Below are positions 1 to 6,124 of a stretch of 9,679 bases of DNA, piece by piece (positions within the stretch are counted from its first letter, which is position 1; each line of letters begins with the position of its first letter). The position numbers and the translations under genes were made by a program. The notes below the pieces were generated by a model. It did not search any database. It was not told where the DNA came from and saw only the letters and a list, made by a program, of their open reading frames with translations. The stretch is from UBA1858 sp965658595 (lineage in GTDB: Bacteria > Pseudomonadota > Gammaproteobacteria > UBA4575): contig CBFHSW010000005.1 in assembly GCA_965658595.1 (NCBI GenBank), positions 1 to 9,679 of the forward strand. Reading direction: 5' to 3'.

Positions 1-271
1 CTTGCTCGCGAGTCAGGGGTTTGCGTGTGACGTTCTTCCCCGTTGGATCACCGATCATGCCGGTAAAATCTCCAATCAAAAATAAAATCTCATGCCCTAA
101 ATCTTGGAATTGGAGCAACTTATAGATTAAAACAGTGTGACCTAAATGGAGATCAGGTGCAGTTGGATCAAAGCCGGCTTTTATTCTCAGTGGACGTTTA
201 AGTTCTAATTTTTCTTCCAGGTCTTTTTCTAAAAGAACTTCATCACAACCACGCTTTAATTCATCTAACAT
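1..271 (-). CDS. tyrS: Tyrosyl-tRNA synthetase, N-terminal part (runs off left edge)
   Basis: Charges tRNA-Tyr with tyrosine in the cytoplasm (class I aminoacyl-tRNA synthetase). Only the first 90 codons are in the window. They hold the start of the Rossmann catalytic domain: AGFDPTAPDLHLGH at residues 32-45, where HLGH (42-45) is the HIGH signature, then FLIGDFTGMIGDPTGKN, typical of the TyrS form found in Pseudomonas and many other Gram-negatives. The KMSKS loop and tRNA-binding domain lie beyond the left edge. The ATG start is fixed by an in-frame TAA immediately before it and by GGAGA on the minus strand (282-286) ten bases upstream. The gene is divergent from the M23 peptidase gene. Nothing odd is seen in the visible part. 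Confidence 0.95.
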   Translation of the reverse strand, partial: MLDELKRGCDEVLLEKDLEEKLELKRPLRIKAGFDPTAPDLHLGHTVLIYKLLQFQDLGHEILFLIGDFTGMIGDPTGKNVTRKPLTREQ

Positions 272-340
272 TTATTTGCTGTCTCCAAAATACTTTTTGT
301 TATCAAAAAATCTAGTTTTTATGGATTTATTGCGTTATCT

Positions 341-368
341 TTGCAGGCTAATAACGGTCAGCCTGCAA
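341..368. repeat. Perfect 9-bp inverted repeat in the tyrS / M23 divergent intergenic region
   Basis: TTGCAGGCT (341-349) and AGCCTGCAA (360-368) are exact reverse complements separated by 10 bases. There is no T-run on either side, so it does not look like an intrinsic terminator. It lies 42 bases before the GTG of the peptidase gene and about 70 bases before the tyrS start. It could be an operator dyad serving the divergent promoters or a stem-loop in the 5' leader of the peptidase mRNA. No regulator family is recognised. Confidence 0.6.
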
Positions 369-410
369 CACGATTGCCCAATGGCTTAAGTCGACTACTA
401 AGGGAAATAC

Positions 411-1907
411 GTGCGATATAACTCTCGACTCGAATTAGATTACAAACATACTTCAAAACGCAAGTCTGCAAGTAAGAAGTATCGCATATTAGCCGCTTCG
501 GCATTGCTTTCATTTTTAGTCATTGTGCCAATGGGTGCATACTCATTATTCGTATCAGAAAAGACCACACCAAAGCATCACGTTGCTGAGCAGTCTGATT
601 CCACTCATGAAGAAGACGCCGTTAATATAGTCACTATTCCGCTATCTTTAGCCGACCAAGCACAACACAGCCCGCAAAATTCACCAAGTACTATAACTCA
701 AGGGCCCTCTGATCAAACCAATGACTATCAGCATTCCATAAAACAGATACCAGATTCCATTGAAGCTACAGTTGCTGAAAGAGCACCTGAAGTTTTTAAT
801 ATCAAGAAGCACACAAAAATCATTAAAACCGGTGATAATCTCTCTAGTATTTTTACCTCGCTAGGTTTAAACACCGAACTGCATGAAATCCTGCAACTTG
901 GCGAACCAGTAAAAGAACTTAAGTCAATTTATCCACAGCAAAAGATACATTTCTATTTGCAAGATGAATCACTGATCAAACTTGAGCTAGAGACCAGCCT
1001 CAATCGACAATTGCAAATCATTCAACAACATGAATCTTATGTAGTAAATGAAGTTATTCGTGACTTTGAAATACAAACACAATCAGTACATGCCGTAATA
1101 GAGAACTCTCTATTTCTTGCCGGACAACGAGCCGGCCTATCAGATGCCGTCATAATGCAGCTAGCCAATATCTTTGGTTGGGATATAGACTTTGCATTGG
1201 ATATAAGGAGTGGTGATCAATTTAGTGTGATCTATCAGGAAAAATTCTTAGACGGCAGAAAAGTCAAAGATGGTGAAATATTAATCGCTGAATTCATCAA
1301 TTCGGGAAAGAGTTTTCGCGCCATTCGCTATACAGATAGCAATAACCACACTGACTATTATTCAGATAATGGTCATAGCATGCGTAAACCGTTCTTGCGC
1401 ACACCAGTTGATTTTGCTCGTGTCAGTTCAAAATTCAATCTAAAAAGACTACACCCCGTTCTAAATACTATTCGAGCCCATAAGGGGGTGGACTATGCCG
1501 CTGCCACTGGCACCCCCATTAAGTCTGCGGGTGATGGCAAAGTGATTTTTCGCGGAACCAAAGGTGGCTATGGTAGAACTGTTATTATTCAGCATGGATC
1601 ACAGTACAGCACGCTCTACGCTCATATGCATAAATATGCCAATCGCACACAAAAAGGTGCTCGTGTTAAGCAGGGGCAAATAATTGGCTATGTTGGAAAA
1701 AGTGGGCTAGCAACAGGGCCCCACTTACACTATGAGTTCCGTGTTAACGGTGTGCATCGCAACCCTTTGACGGTAAAACTTCCGGATGCGCAACCTCTTC
1801 CTGAAACCGAGTTAATCCGTTTTCACTCCAAAACCCAAACACAATTTGCGCTGTTAGATACATTTAAAGCAACCATGATAGCTAGCAACGAAAAAGAACG
1901 AGACTAA
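411..1907 (+). CDS. mepM: Membrane-anchored M23 murein DD-endopeptidase with LysM-like domain
   Basis: Predicted zinc endopeptidase that cleaves peptide crosslinks in peptidoglycan, acting in the periplasm. The 498-residue protein has a basic cytosolic N-terminus, one membrane segment (about 27-48), a polar Ser/Gln/Thr-rich linker (50-130), a LysM/OapA-like domain (about 134-182, IKTGDNLSSIF), a middle domain as in MepM/Csd3-type proteins (about 210-340), and the M23 domain (about 345-457). The zinc ligands are visible: H357 and D361 in HKGVD, and H440 in HLH. Catalytic histidines are H405 (YAHM) and H438. All are intact, so it should be active. It is somewhat longer than E. coli MepM (about 440 residues). 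The start is GTG, preceded at good spacing by AAGGGA (400-405). It shares a transcript with anmK, which starts one base after its stop. Confidence 0.9.
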   Translation: MRYNSRLELDYKHTSKRKSASKKYRILAASALLSFLVIVPMGAYSLFVSEKTTPKHHVAEQSDSTHEEDAVNIVTIPLSLADQAQHSPQNSPSTITQGPSDQTNDYQHSIKQIPDSIEATVAERAPEVFNIKKHTKIIKTGDNLSSIFTSLGLNTELHEILQLGEPVKELKSIYPQQKIHFYLQDESLIKLELETSLNRQLQIIQQHESYVVNEVIRDFEIQTQSVHAVIENSLFLAGQRAGLSDAVIMQLANIFGWDIDFALDIRSGDQFSVIYQEKFLDGRKVKDGEILIAEFINSGKSFRAIRYTDSNNHTDYYSDNGHSMRKPFLRTPVDFARVSSKFNLKRLHPVLNTIRAHKGVDYAAATGTPIKSAGDGKVIFRGTKGGYGRTVIIQHGSQYSTLYAHMHKYANRTQKGARVKQGQIIGYVGKSGLATGPHLHYEFRVNGVHRNPLTVKLPDAQPLPETELIRFHSKTQTQFALLDTFKATMIASNEKERD

Positions 1908-1908
1908 A

Positions 1909-3015
1909 TTGGACTGTGTATATATAGGTTTAATATCAGGCACCAGCGCGGATGGTATTGATGCAGTTGCCGTCAATTTTGAAAACAATCAAATTCAACA
2001 ACTCGGCGCCATCATTCACCCATATACAGAAAATTGCCGCAATAGAATTTTCTCAGTTCAAACAAACACAATCACACTTGATCAGATTGGCGAACTAGAC
2101 ACTCTCATTGCAGAACAATTCGCTCAGGCAAGCTGCGCATTGATGGAAACTCTCTCCATAGATAGCACTCAGATCAAAGCTATTGGTAGCCATGGTCAAA
2201 CACTCAAACATGCTCCAAATGCTCTCCACCCTTATAGTTTACAGCTGGGCAACCCCAGTGTTATCGCAGAACGCACCCAAATAACGACTATCGGTAACTT
2301 TAGACAAAGAGACATAGCTGCTGGCGGACAAGGCGCTCCTTTGGTCACCGCGTTTCATCAAGCTTGGCTTGCCAATGTCAACGAACAGGTAGCGGTGCTT
2401 AATCTTGGTGGAATCGCCAACCTAACTATATTGGACAAATCTTCATCAATGCCAACAATTGGATTTGATTGTGGTCCTGCTAATACTCTCATGGATGCTT
2501 GGATGCGCCGTGAATATGAACGAAATTATGACGAGGATGGGCAAACGGCAAGAGCTGGCCACATAAACTCCCACTTGCTTGAGCAACTAATGCAACATGA
2601 TTACTTTACAGCAGTCCCACCAAAATCTGCAGACATTTACCAATTCTCATTACAGTGGCTGGATTCTATTTTAAAATCTATGCCCGCAATAAAAGCAGAT
2701 GATGTGATGAGCACATTATGTGAATTTTCCCTCAACACAATCGCGCTTGCCATCAAAAAACATGCACCCTCCATTGACTGTGTTGTAGCTTGTGGAGGCG
2801 GCTGCAAGAACTCATTTTTAATGGAAAGCCTGAAGGCTAGAATTAATCCTATGAAACTAGAGGTATCGGATAACTTTGGCGTAGGGTCGGATTGGGTCGA
2901 AGCAATTGCATTTGCATGGCTAGCCAAACAAACACTGTCACAACAAACCGGCAATGCGCCTCTAGCAACAGGGGCGAGTCATGCCTGTATTCTTGGGGGT
3001 GTCTATTATGCTTAG
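1909..3015 (+). CDS. anmK: Anhydro-N-acetylmuramic acid kinase (TTG start)
   Basis: Cytoplasmic enzyme of cell-wall recycling: it hydrolyses the 1,6-anhydro ring of anhydro-MurNAc and phosphorylates it to MurNAc-6-phosphate. The 368-residue length is close to the family norm. Visible hallmarks are the N-terminal phosphate loop GLISGTSADGID (7-18), GSHGQT (93-98), FRQRDIAAGGQGAPLV (131-146), LNLGGIAN (164-171), GFDCGPANTLMDAW (185-198) with probable catalytic base D187, ACGGG (294-298), and E331 in the WVEAIAFAW segment. The start must be TTG: no ATG or GTG occurs in frame before the GTSADG loop. The ribosome site is weak, so translation probably couples to the upstream peptidase gene, whose TAA ends one base earlier. 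One oddity is that the usual PPKSTGRE-F-N stretch reads PPKSADIYQFS (237-247). Confidence 0.95.
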   Translation: MDCVYIGLISGTSADGIDAVAVNFENNQIQQLGAIIHPYTENCRNRIFSVQTNTITLDQIGELDTLIAEQFAQASCALMETLSIDSTQIKAIGSHGQTLKHAPNALHPYSLQLGNPSVIAERTQITTIGNFRQRDIAAGGQGAPLVTAFHQAWLANVNEQVAVLNLGGIANLTILDKSSSMPTIGFDCGPANTLMDAWMRREYERNYDEDGQTARAGHINSHLLEQLMQHDYFTAVPPKSADIYQFSLQWLDSILKSMPAIKADDVMSTLCEFSLNTIALAIKKHAPSIDCVVACGGGCKNSFLMESLKARINPMKLEVSDNFGVGSDWVEAIAFAWLAKQTLSQQTGNAPLATGASHACILGGVYYA

Positions 3016-3100
3016 TCTGGTGTGTCTTGGCAGGATCTGATATTTGCCAACGTGGTTATTAGCTGGTTTCTAGAATTATAGTTGAGTCTTTACTGCTAAC

Positions 3101-3135
3101 ACCAAGGTGATACTAAAGATACACCTTGGTTATTT
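3101..3135 (+). terminator. Possible terminator after anmK
   Basis: ACCAAGGTG (3101-3109) and CACCTTGGT (3122-3130) form a perfect 9-bp stem with a 12-base loop, in the gap between convergent anmK and erpA. On the plus strand it is followed only by TATTTGG, a poor U-tract. On the minus strand there is no T-run after it. It is therefore a plausible but weak or factor-dependent terminator for the anmK transcript. Confidence 0.4.
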
Positions 3136-3213
3136 GGAATTCATTCTTAGATCTGTCAGCCATCATCATTACAGGCTAAAAAAAGGACGCAACTCTATGA
3201 TATTAGTATTTAA

Positions 3214-3579
3214 CTAGGTAGAGAAAGATGAACCGCAGCCACAGGTGGTTTTGGCGTTAGGGTTTCGAATTACGAACTGAGCCCCCTCTAATCCCTCTGA
3301 ATAATCTATTTCAGCACCTACTAAATATTGATAACTCATAGGATCTATCAGTAAAGTAACACCGTCATTGACGACTGAAGTATCACCATCTTGAAGTTCT
3401 TCATCAAATGTAAATCCATACTGGAAGCCCGAGCAACCTCCACCGGAAACAAAAACCCGTAGTTTGAGATTGTCGTTTTTTTCTTCTTGGATAAGTTGTT
3501 TTACTTTGCCTGCCGCCGCATCTGTGAATACGAGTGGTACTGGCATCCCTGAACTTGGGGCAGCGTCTGCTGAAGACAT
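3214..3579 (-). CDS. erpA: Iron-sulfur cluster insertion protein ErpA (A-type carrier)
   Basis: A-type carrier that receives Fe-S clusters from the Isc or Suf machinery and passes them to apo-proteins; in E. coli it matures the isoprenoid enzymes IspG and IspH. The 121-residue protein matches ErpA almost end to end: PLVFTDAAAGKVKQLI, then LRVFVSGGGCSGFQYGFTFD with C49, DPMSYQYLVGAEIDY, and the C-terminal NPNAKTTCGCGSSFS with C113 and C115. All three cluster-binding cysteines are present. The sequence around GFQYGFTF and the CGCGSSFS end favour ErpA over IscA or SufA. The ATG is supported by GGAGT (3586-3590) six bases upstream. It follows the bactofilin terminator on the same strand, so it is probably a separate transcript. 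The N-terminus (MSSADAAPSSG) is a few residues longer than E. coli ErpA. Confidence 0.96.
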   Translation of the reverse strand: MSSADAAPSSGMPVPLVFTDAAAGKVKQLIQEEKNDNLKLRVFVSGGGCSGFQYGFTFDEELQDGDTSVVNDGVTLLIDPMSYQYLVGAEIDYSEGLEGAQFVIRNPNAKTTCGCGSSFST

Positions 3580-3608
3580 TTGTTTACTCCATGGATATAT
3601 AATTCAAT

Positions 3609-3644
3609 TAACCTAAGGTTACCGCTAGGAAAATTGCGGGTCAA
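3609..3644 (-). promoter_or_regulatory. Candidate erpA promoter with a palindrome over the -10
   Basis: On the minus strand TTGACC (3644-3639) is followed after exactly 17 bases by TAACCT (3621-3616). The first is a near-perfect -35 hexamer; the second is a poor -10 (3 of 6). The -10 lies inside a 13-base palindrome, TAACCTAAGGTTA on the plus strand (3609-3621), whose six-base arms flank one central A. This is where a repressor could act. I tested it against the IscR type 2 pattern and the spacing is off by one base, so IscR is not claimed. Confidence 0.35.
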
Positions 3645-3716
3645 CAGCTACTAAGGGCAACAATCTATACATATAGAGATACTCTGTGCGACTGCATTAG
3701 TCTGTGTAATCTACAC

Positions 3717-3752
3717 AAAAAAACCAACTTATGACGCTTGATCACTAAGTTG
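3717..3752 (-). terminator. Intrinsic terminator overlapping the bactofilin stop codon
   Basis: Read on the minus strand, CAACTTA (3752-3746) pairs perfectly with TAAGTTG (3731-3725) across a 14-base loop, followed by GG and seven Ts (3723-3717). The second arm contains the TAA stop of the bactofilin gene, so the hairpin begins inside the coding sequence. It would end the argC / membrane protein / bactofilin transcript before erpA. The stem is AT-rich, so it may be leaky. Confidence 0.6.
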
Positions 3753-4157
3753 TGTTGAATTGTCTACTGCTGCATTGACAGTGACATCAGAAAATTGCTC
3801 AGCTGTTTTATGATGAAGACTGCCATTAACCTGTGCTCCCACCTCAACTTCAAGTAAATTATAGTGCACGTCACCATTTACTTTGGCGTGTCTAGCCAAC
3901 TCTAACGTGCCTGAAGCATAAATATCACCCTCAACAGTGCCATTGATAATAATCATGCTGCCAACTACATCTCCTTTGATAACGCCTTTTTCGGCTAGAA
4001 TGAATAACGATTTATCTTTACTCTCAGAGACTATATTTCCAACCACTTCAGACTCTATATGCAATACACCACGAAAATAAATAGTCCCTTCTAAGCGTGA
4101 ACCTGGACCTATCAATGTATCAATCTGTGTCGACTTCATCTTTTTCTTACTGAGCAT
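3729..4157 (-). CDS. Bactofilin (polymer-forming cytoskeletal protein)
   Basis: Bactofilins polymerise without nucleotide into filaments on the inner face of the membrane and often position peptidoglycan enzymes. This 142-residue protein has the short beta-helix core of the family (about 12-115), seen as repeated glycine turns alternating with hydrophobic strands: GSRLEGTIYF, VVGNIVSE, KGVIKGDVVG, NGTVEGDIYASG, AKVNGDVHY and GAQVNGSL. A polar disordered tail (116-142) follows. The N-terminus MLSKKKMKS resembles the hydrophobic-plus-lysine membrane-targeting peptide described for other bactofilins (MFSK type). The start is supported by GGGAGT (4170-4165) seven bases upstream, lying inside the last codons of the previous gene. 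The four-base gap implies co-translation with that membrane protein. Polymer formation is inferred from the family. Confidence 0.9.
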   Translation of the reverse strand: MLSKKKMKSTQIDTLIGPGSRLEGTIYFRGVLHIESEVVGNIVSESKDKSLFILAEKGVIKGDVVGSMIIINGTVEGDIYASGTLELARHAKVNGDVHYNLLEVEVGAQVNGSLHHKTAEQFSDVTVNAAVDNSTQLSDQAS

Positions 4158-4161
4158 TTAA

Positions 4162-4920
4162 TTAACTCCCTTTAATGAGTTCTTGCCACGAATAATCATT
4201 TTTGAATTTCTTCATGGATTTAGAAGATGGCATGACTGACAGATGCATAACTTCTGGTTGAAAGTTTTCAGGCAGTTTAAAAACACCATTATATCGTTGA
4301 AAATACTTGAACGAATAAGCAATTGAATCAGACTCTGTGGTTGGCTCTCCTGAAATATCAATACGCTTCATCATGTCACCTTGCATACCATCTATGCTGA
4401 TGTTTATTTCGCCTTTAGCTAACTTTTTACTTGGATTATTCTGCATGAGGAGAAAATCATAATAGTACTCACCCTCATTAACTGAAGCACGCACACTAAA
4501 ATCCTTAACATCGACGCCTGATTGAGTTTCCTTCGGAGTAAGAAGCTTCCTGTAGAAGGCTAACTCTTCCTGCTGTTTTTGTATTTCCAATTGCATCTCT
4601 CTGAGTATTTGCTGCCCATGCTCATGTGTTTTTACATCGACTTGAGATTCTCGATTAAGTTTTTTTATTTGAAAATCTCGCTCAGCAATCTGCGCTTGTG
4701 TCTCTTCAAGTTGCACGCGCAATTTATTCATCTGTTCTTGGTTATATAGAAATGACCATGAAATTTTTCCACCACCCAGACTATAAAAAAATCCTGCACT
4801 ACTAATCAACAGTAGAATAATAAACAACCATTTTATAATCCATGTCTTTGGGTGATAAGCAGATAAGGATATTGCCTCAGGACTTGGCACGACAACTTTG
4901 ACTCTTTTTTTCACACTCAT
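4162..4920 (-). CDS. Single-pass membrane coiled-coil protein (DUF6776-like)
   Basis: Unknown function. The 252-residue protein has a basic cytosolic N-terminus (KKRVKVVV), one membrane segment (about 27-47), a long heptad-rich coiled coil (about 60-127, many Glu, Gln, Lys and Leu), and a C-terminal domain (about 135-252) that looks beta-rich (YYYDFLLMQNN, GEINISIDGMQGD, IAYSFKYFQRYNGVFKLP). The C-terminal part should be periplasmic. The layout and position between argC and the bactofilin gene match the P. aeruginosa PA0663-type protein, which I recall as DUF6776; that family name is from memory. I chose the ATG at 4920; a GTG directly before it (4923) is equally possible and adds one residue. 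No good ribosome site is seen, so translation may be coupled to argC, which ends 15 bases upstream. It could be the membrane partner of the bactofilin. Confidence 0.75.
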   Translation of the reverse strand: MSVKKRVKVVVPSPEAISLSAYHPKTWIIKWLFIILLLISSAGFFYSLGGGKISWSFLYNQEQMNKLRVQLEETQAQIAERDFQIKKLNRESQVDVKTHEHGQQILREMQLEIQKQQEELAFYRKLLTPKETQSGVDVKDFSVRASVNEGEYYYDFLLMQNNPSKKLAKGEINISIDGMQGDMMKRIDISGEPTTESDSIAYSFKYFQRYNGVFKLPENFQPEVMHLSVMPSSKSMKKFKNDYSWQELIKGS

Positions 4921-4925
4921 CACTC

Positions 4926-4937
4926 AAACATATGTTT
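4926..4937. repeat. 12-bp perfect palindrome at the argC / DUF6776 junction
   Basis: AAACATATGTTT is its own reverse complement. It overlaps the TAA stop of argC and nearly fills the gap to the next gene. The minus strand here also reads ATG TTT GAG TGA, a three-codon minigene whose stop overlaps the ATG at 4920 as TGATG. It may be chance in AT-rich sequence or may help reinitiation. Confidence 0.4.
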
Positions 4938-5973
4938 ATGGCAGTAGCCCGATTGCATCAAGCCCCATTTGCTCCGGCAAAGAATACATAATATTCATAT
5001 TTTGAATTGCCTGACCCGCCGCTCCCTTGACCAGATTATCAATCACCGACATTATGATAATCTGTGTTTCGGATACGCGGTTAACAGAAATGATGCATTG
5101 ATTGGTACCTCTGACAGCGCGAGTCTCCGGATGTTGACCTGCCTCTAACACTGATACAAACGGCTCCTCGGCATAAAACTGTCGATAGATTTGTGTCAAA
5201 TCGTCTGACTGATGAGCCGAATAACCCTGAGCATAACAAGTAGCATGTATCCCTCTATTAATAGGCAACAAATGTGGCATGAAGATTAAATTAACTTCTC
5301 CAGTCGTAGTCATTTGTTGCAAAGTTTGCTCTATCTCTGGGTGATGTCTATGACCGGTCACACCATAAGCCTTGAAATTTTCACTCACCTCAGCATGCAA
5401 CCCAGCGACACTGGCGGCCCTACCGGCACCACTCACACCTGATTTCACATCAGCAATCAACTGATGAGGGTTGATTTTACCACTCGCCAATAATGGTAAG
5501 TAAGCCAGACTCACCGCGGTTGGATAGCAACCAGGGTTCGCAATCAGCTGGGCATCTCGTATCAGCTCTCGATTAAGCTCAGGTAATCCATACACTGCAG
5601 AAGCTAATAATTCTGCAGCTGCATGCGGCTGTGCATACCACTGTTCCCAAGTAGCTTGATCCTTAATTCGAAAATCTGCGGCCAGATCAATCACTCGCTT
5701 GCCTGCGGCGAGCAGCTCAGGTGCCATTTTCATAGCAACACCATTGGGGGTAGCAAAAAATACCACATCACAATCAGCAAATAAGGACACGCTTGGTTCT
5801 GAGAAAACCAAGTGATCATGCCCGACAAAGTTAGGCACCAAATCACTCAATTCCTTCCCCGCTTCACTTCGTGAAGTAATTGTCGTCACAATGACTTGCG
5901 GATGCCCCAATAACAAACGTATTAGTTCAATGCCGGTGTATCCGGTTCCACCTATAATTCCAGCTTTAATCAT
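4936..5973 (-). CDS. argC: N-acetyl-gamma-glutamyl-phosphate reductase
   Basis: Third step of arginine synthesis: NADPH-dependent reduction of N-acetylglutamyl-phosphate to the semialdehyde, in the cytoplasm. The 345 residues match the long type 1 form (P. aeruginosa about 344). The Rossmann nucleotide loop is GIIGGTGYTGIEL (5-17). The catalytic cysteine is C149 in ANPGCYPTA, and the conserved histidines lie in GHRHHPEI (207-214). KSGVSGAGRAA (177-187) and FMPHLLPINRGI (231-242) are further family signatures. It heads the minus-strand block and is divergent from the CLC gene. The ATG gives the exact expected N-terminus (MIKAGIIGGTGYTG), but the ribosome site is weak. No convincing ArgR box was found upstream. 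Confidence 0.97.
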   Translation of the reverse strand: MIKAGIIGGTGYTGIELIRLLLGHPQVIVTTITSRSEAGKELSDLVPNFVGHDHLVFSEPSVSLFADCDVVFFATPNGVAMKMAPELLAAGKRVIDLAADFRIKDQATWEQWYAQPHAAAELLASAVYGLPELNRELIRDAQLIANPGCYPTAVSLAYLPLLASGKINPHQLIADVKSGVSGAGRAASVAGLHAEVSENFKAYGVTGHRHHPEIEQTLQQMTTTGEVNLIFMPHLLPINRGIHATCYAQGYSAHQSDDLTQIYRQFYAEEPFVSVLEAGQHPETRAVRGTNQCIISVNRVSETQIIIMSVIDNLVKGAAGQAIQNMNIMYSLPEQMGLDAIGLLP

Positions 5974-6124
5974 GATTATCTGAATCCAACTCTTACTTTA
6001 AATATTTAAATGAACGTGTTTTTGAAAAAGCCTATTAACTTTGCCAATATTATGTTGCTTTATTCACAGCTCATGGGTGTGTTTTGTCGCACACGTTATC
6101 TCATGGAGATGTCATAATACACTG
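5974..6124. other. Divergent argC / CLC intergenic region
   Basis: 151 bases that must hold both start regions. It contains a perfect 14-bp AT palindrome, TTTAAATATTTAAA (5997-6010), and on the plus strand TTGAAA (6022-6027) followed after 18 bases by AATATT (6046-6051), a weak promoter candidate for the CLC gene. A two-codon minigene ATG TCA TAA lies at 6109-6117 with GGAG directly abutting it. No operator of a known regulator is recognised. Confidence 0.35.

Noticed and set aside
2637..2954. Minus-strand 105-codon open frame inside anmK
   Set aside because: It lies wholly within a clear anmK coding sequence on the other strand and resembles no protein family.
3178..3184. Run of seven Ts on the minus strand after erpA as a terminator
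   Set aside because: No stem-loop is visible just upstream of the run on that strand.
5974..6010. ArgR operator before argC
   Set aside because: Only isolated TGAAT-like half sites are seen; no paired ARG box with the proper spacing.
6041..6124. 28-codon N-terminal extension of the CLC protein from a TTG
   Set aside because: The added residues are Cys- and Trp-rich and unlike CLC N-termini; the ATG at 6125 gives a normal basic N-terminus.
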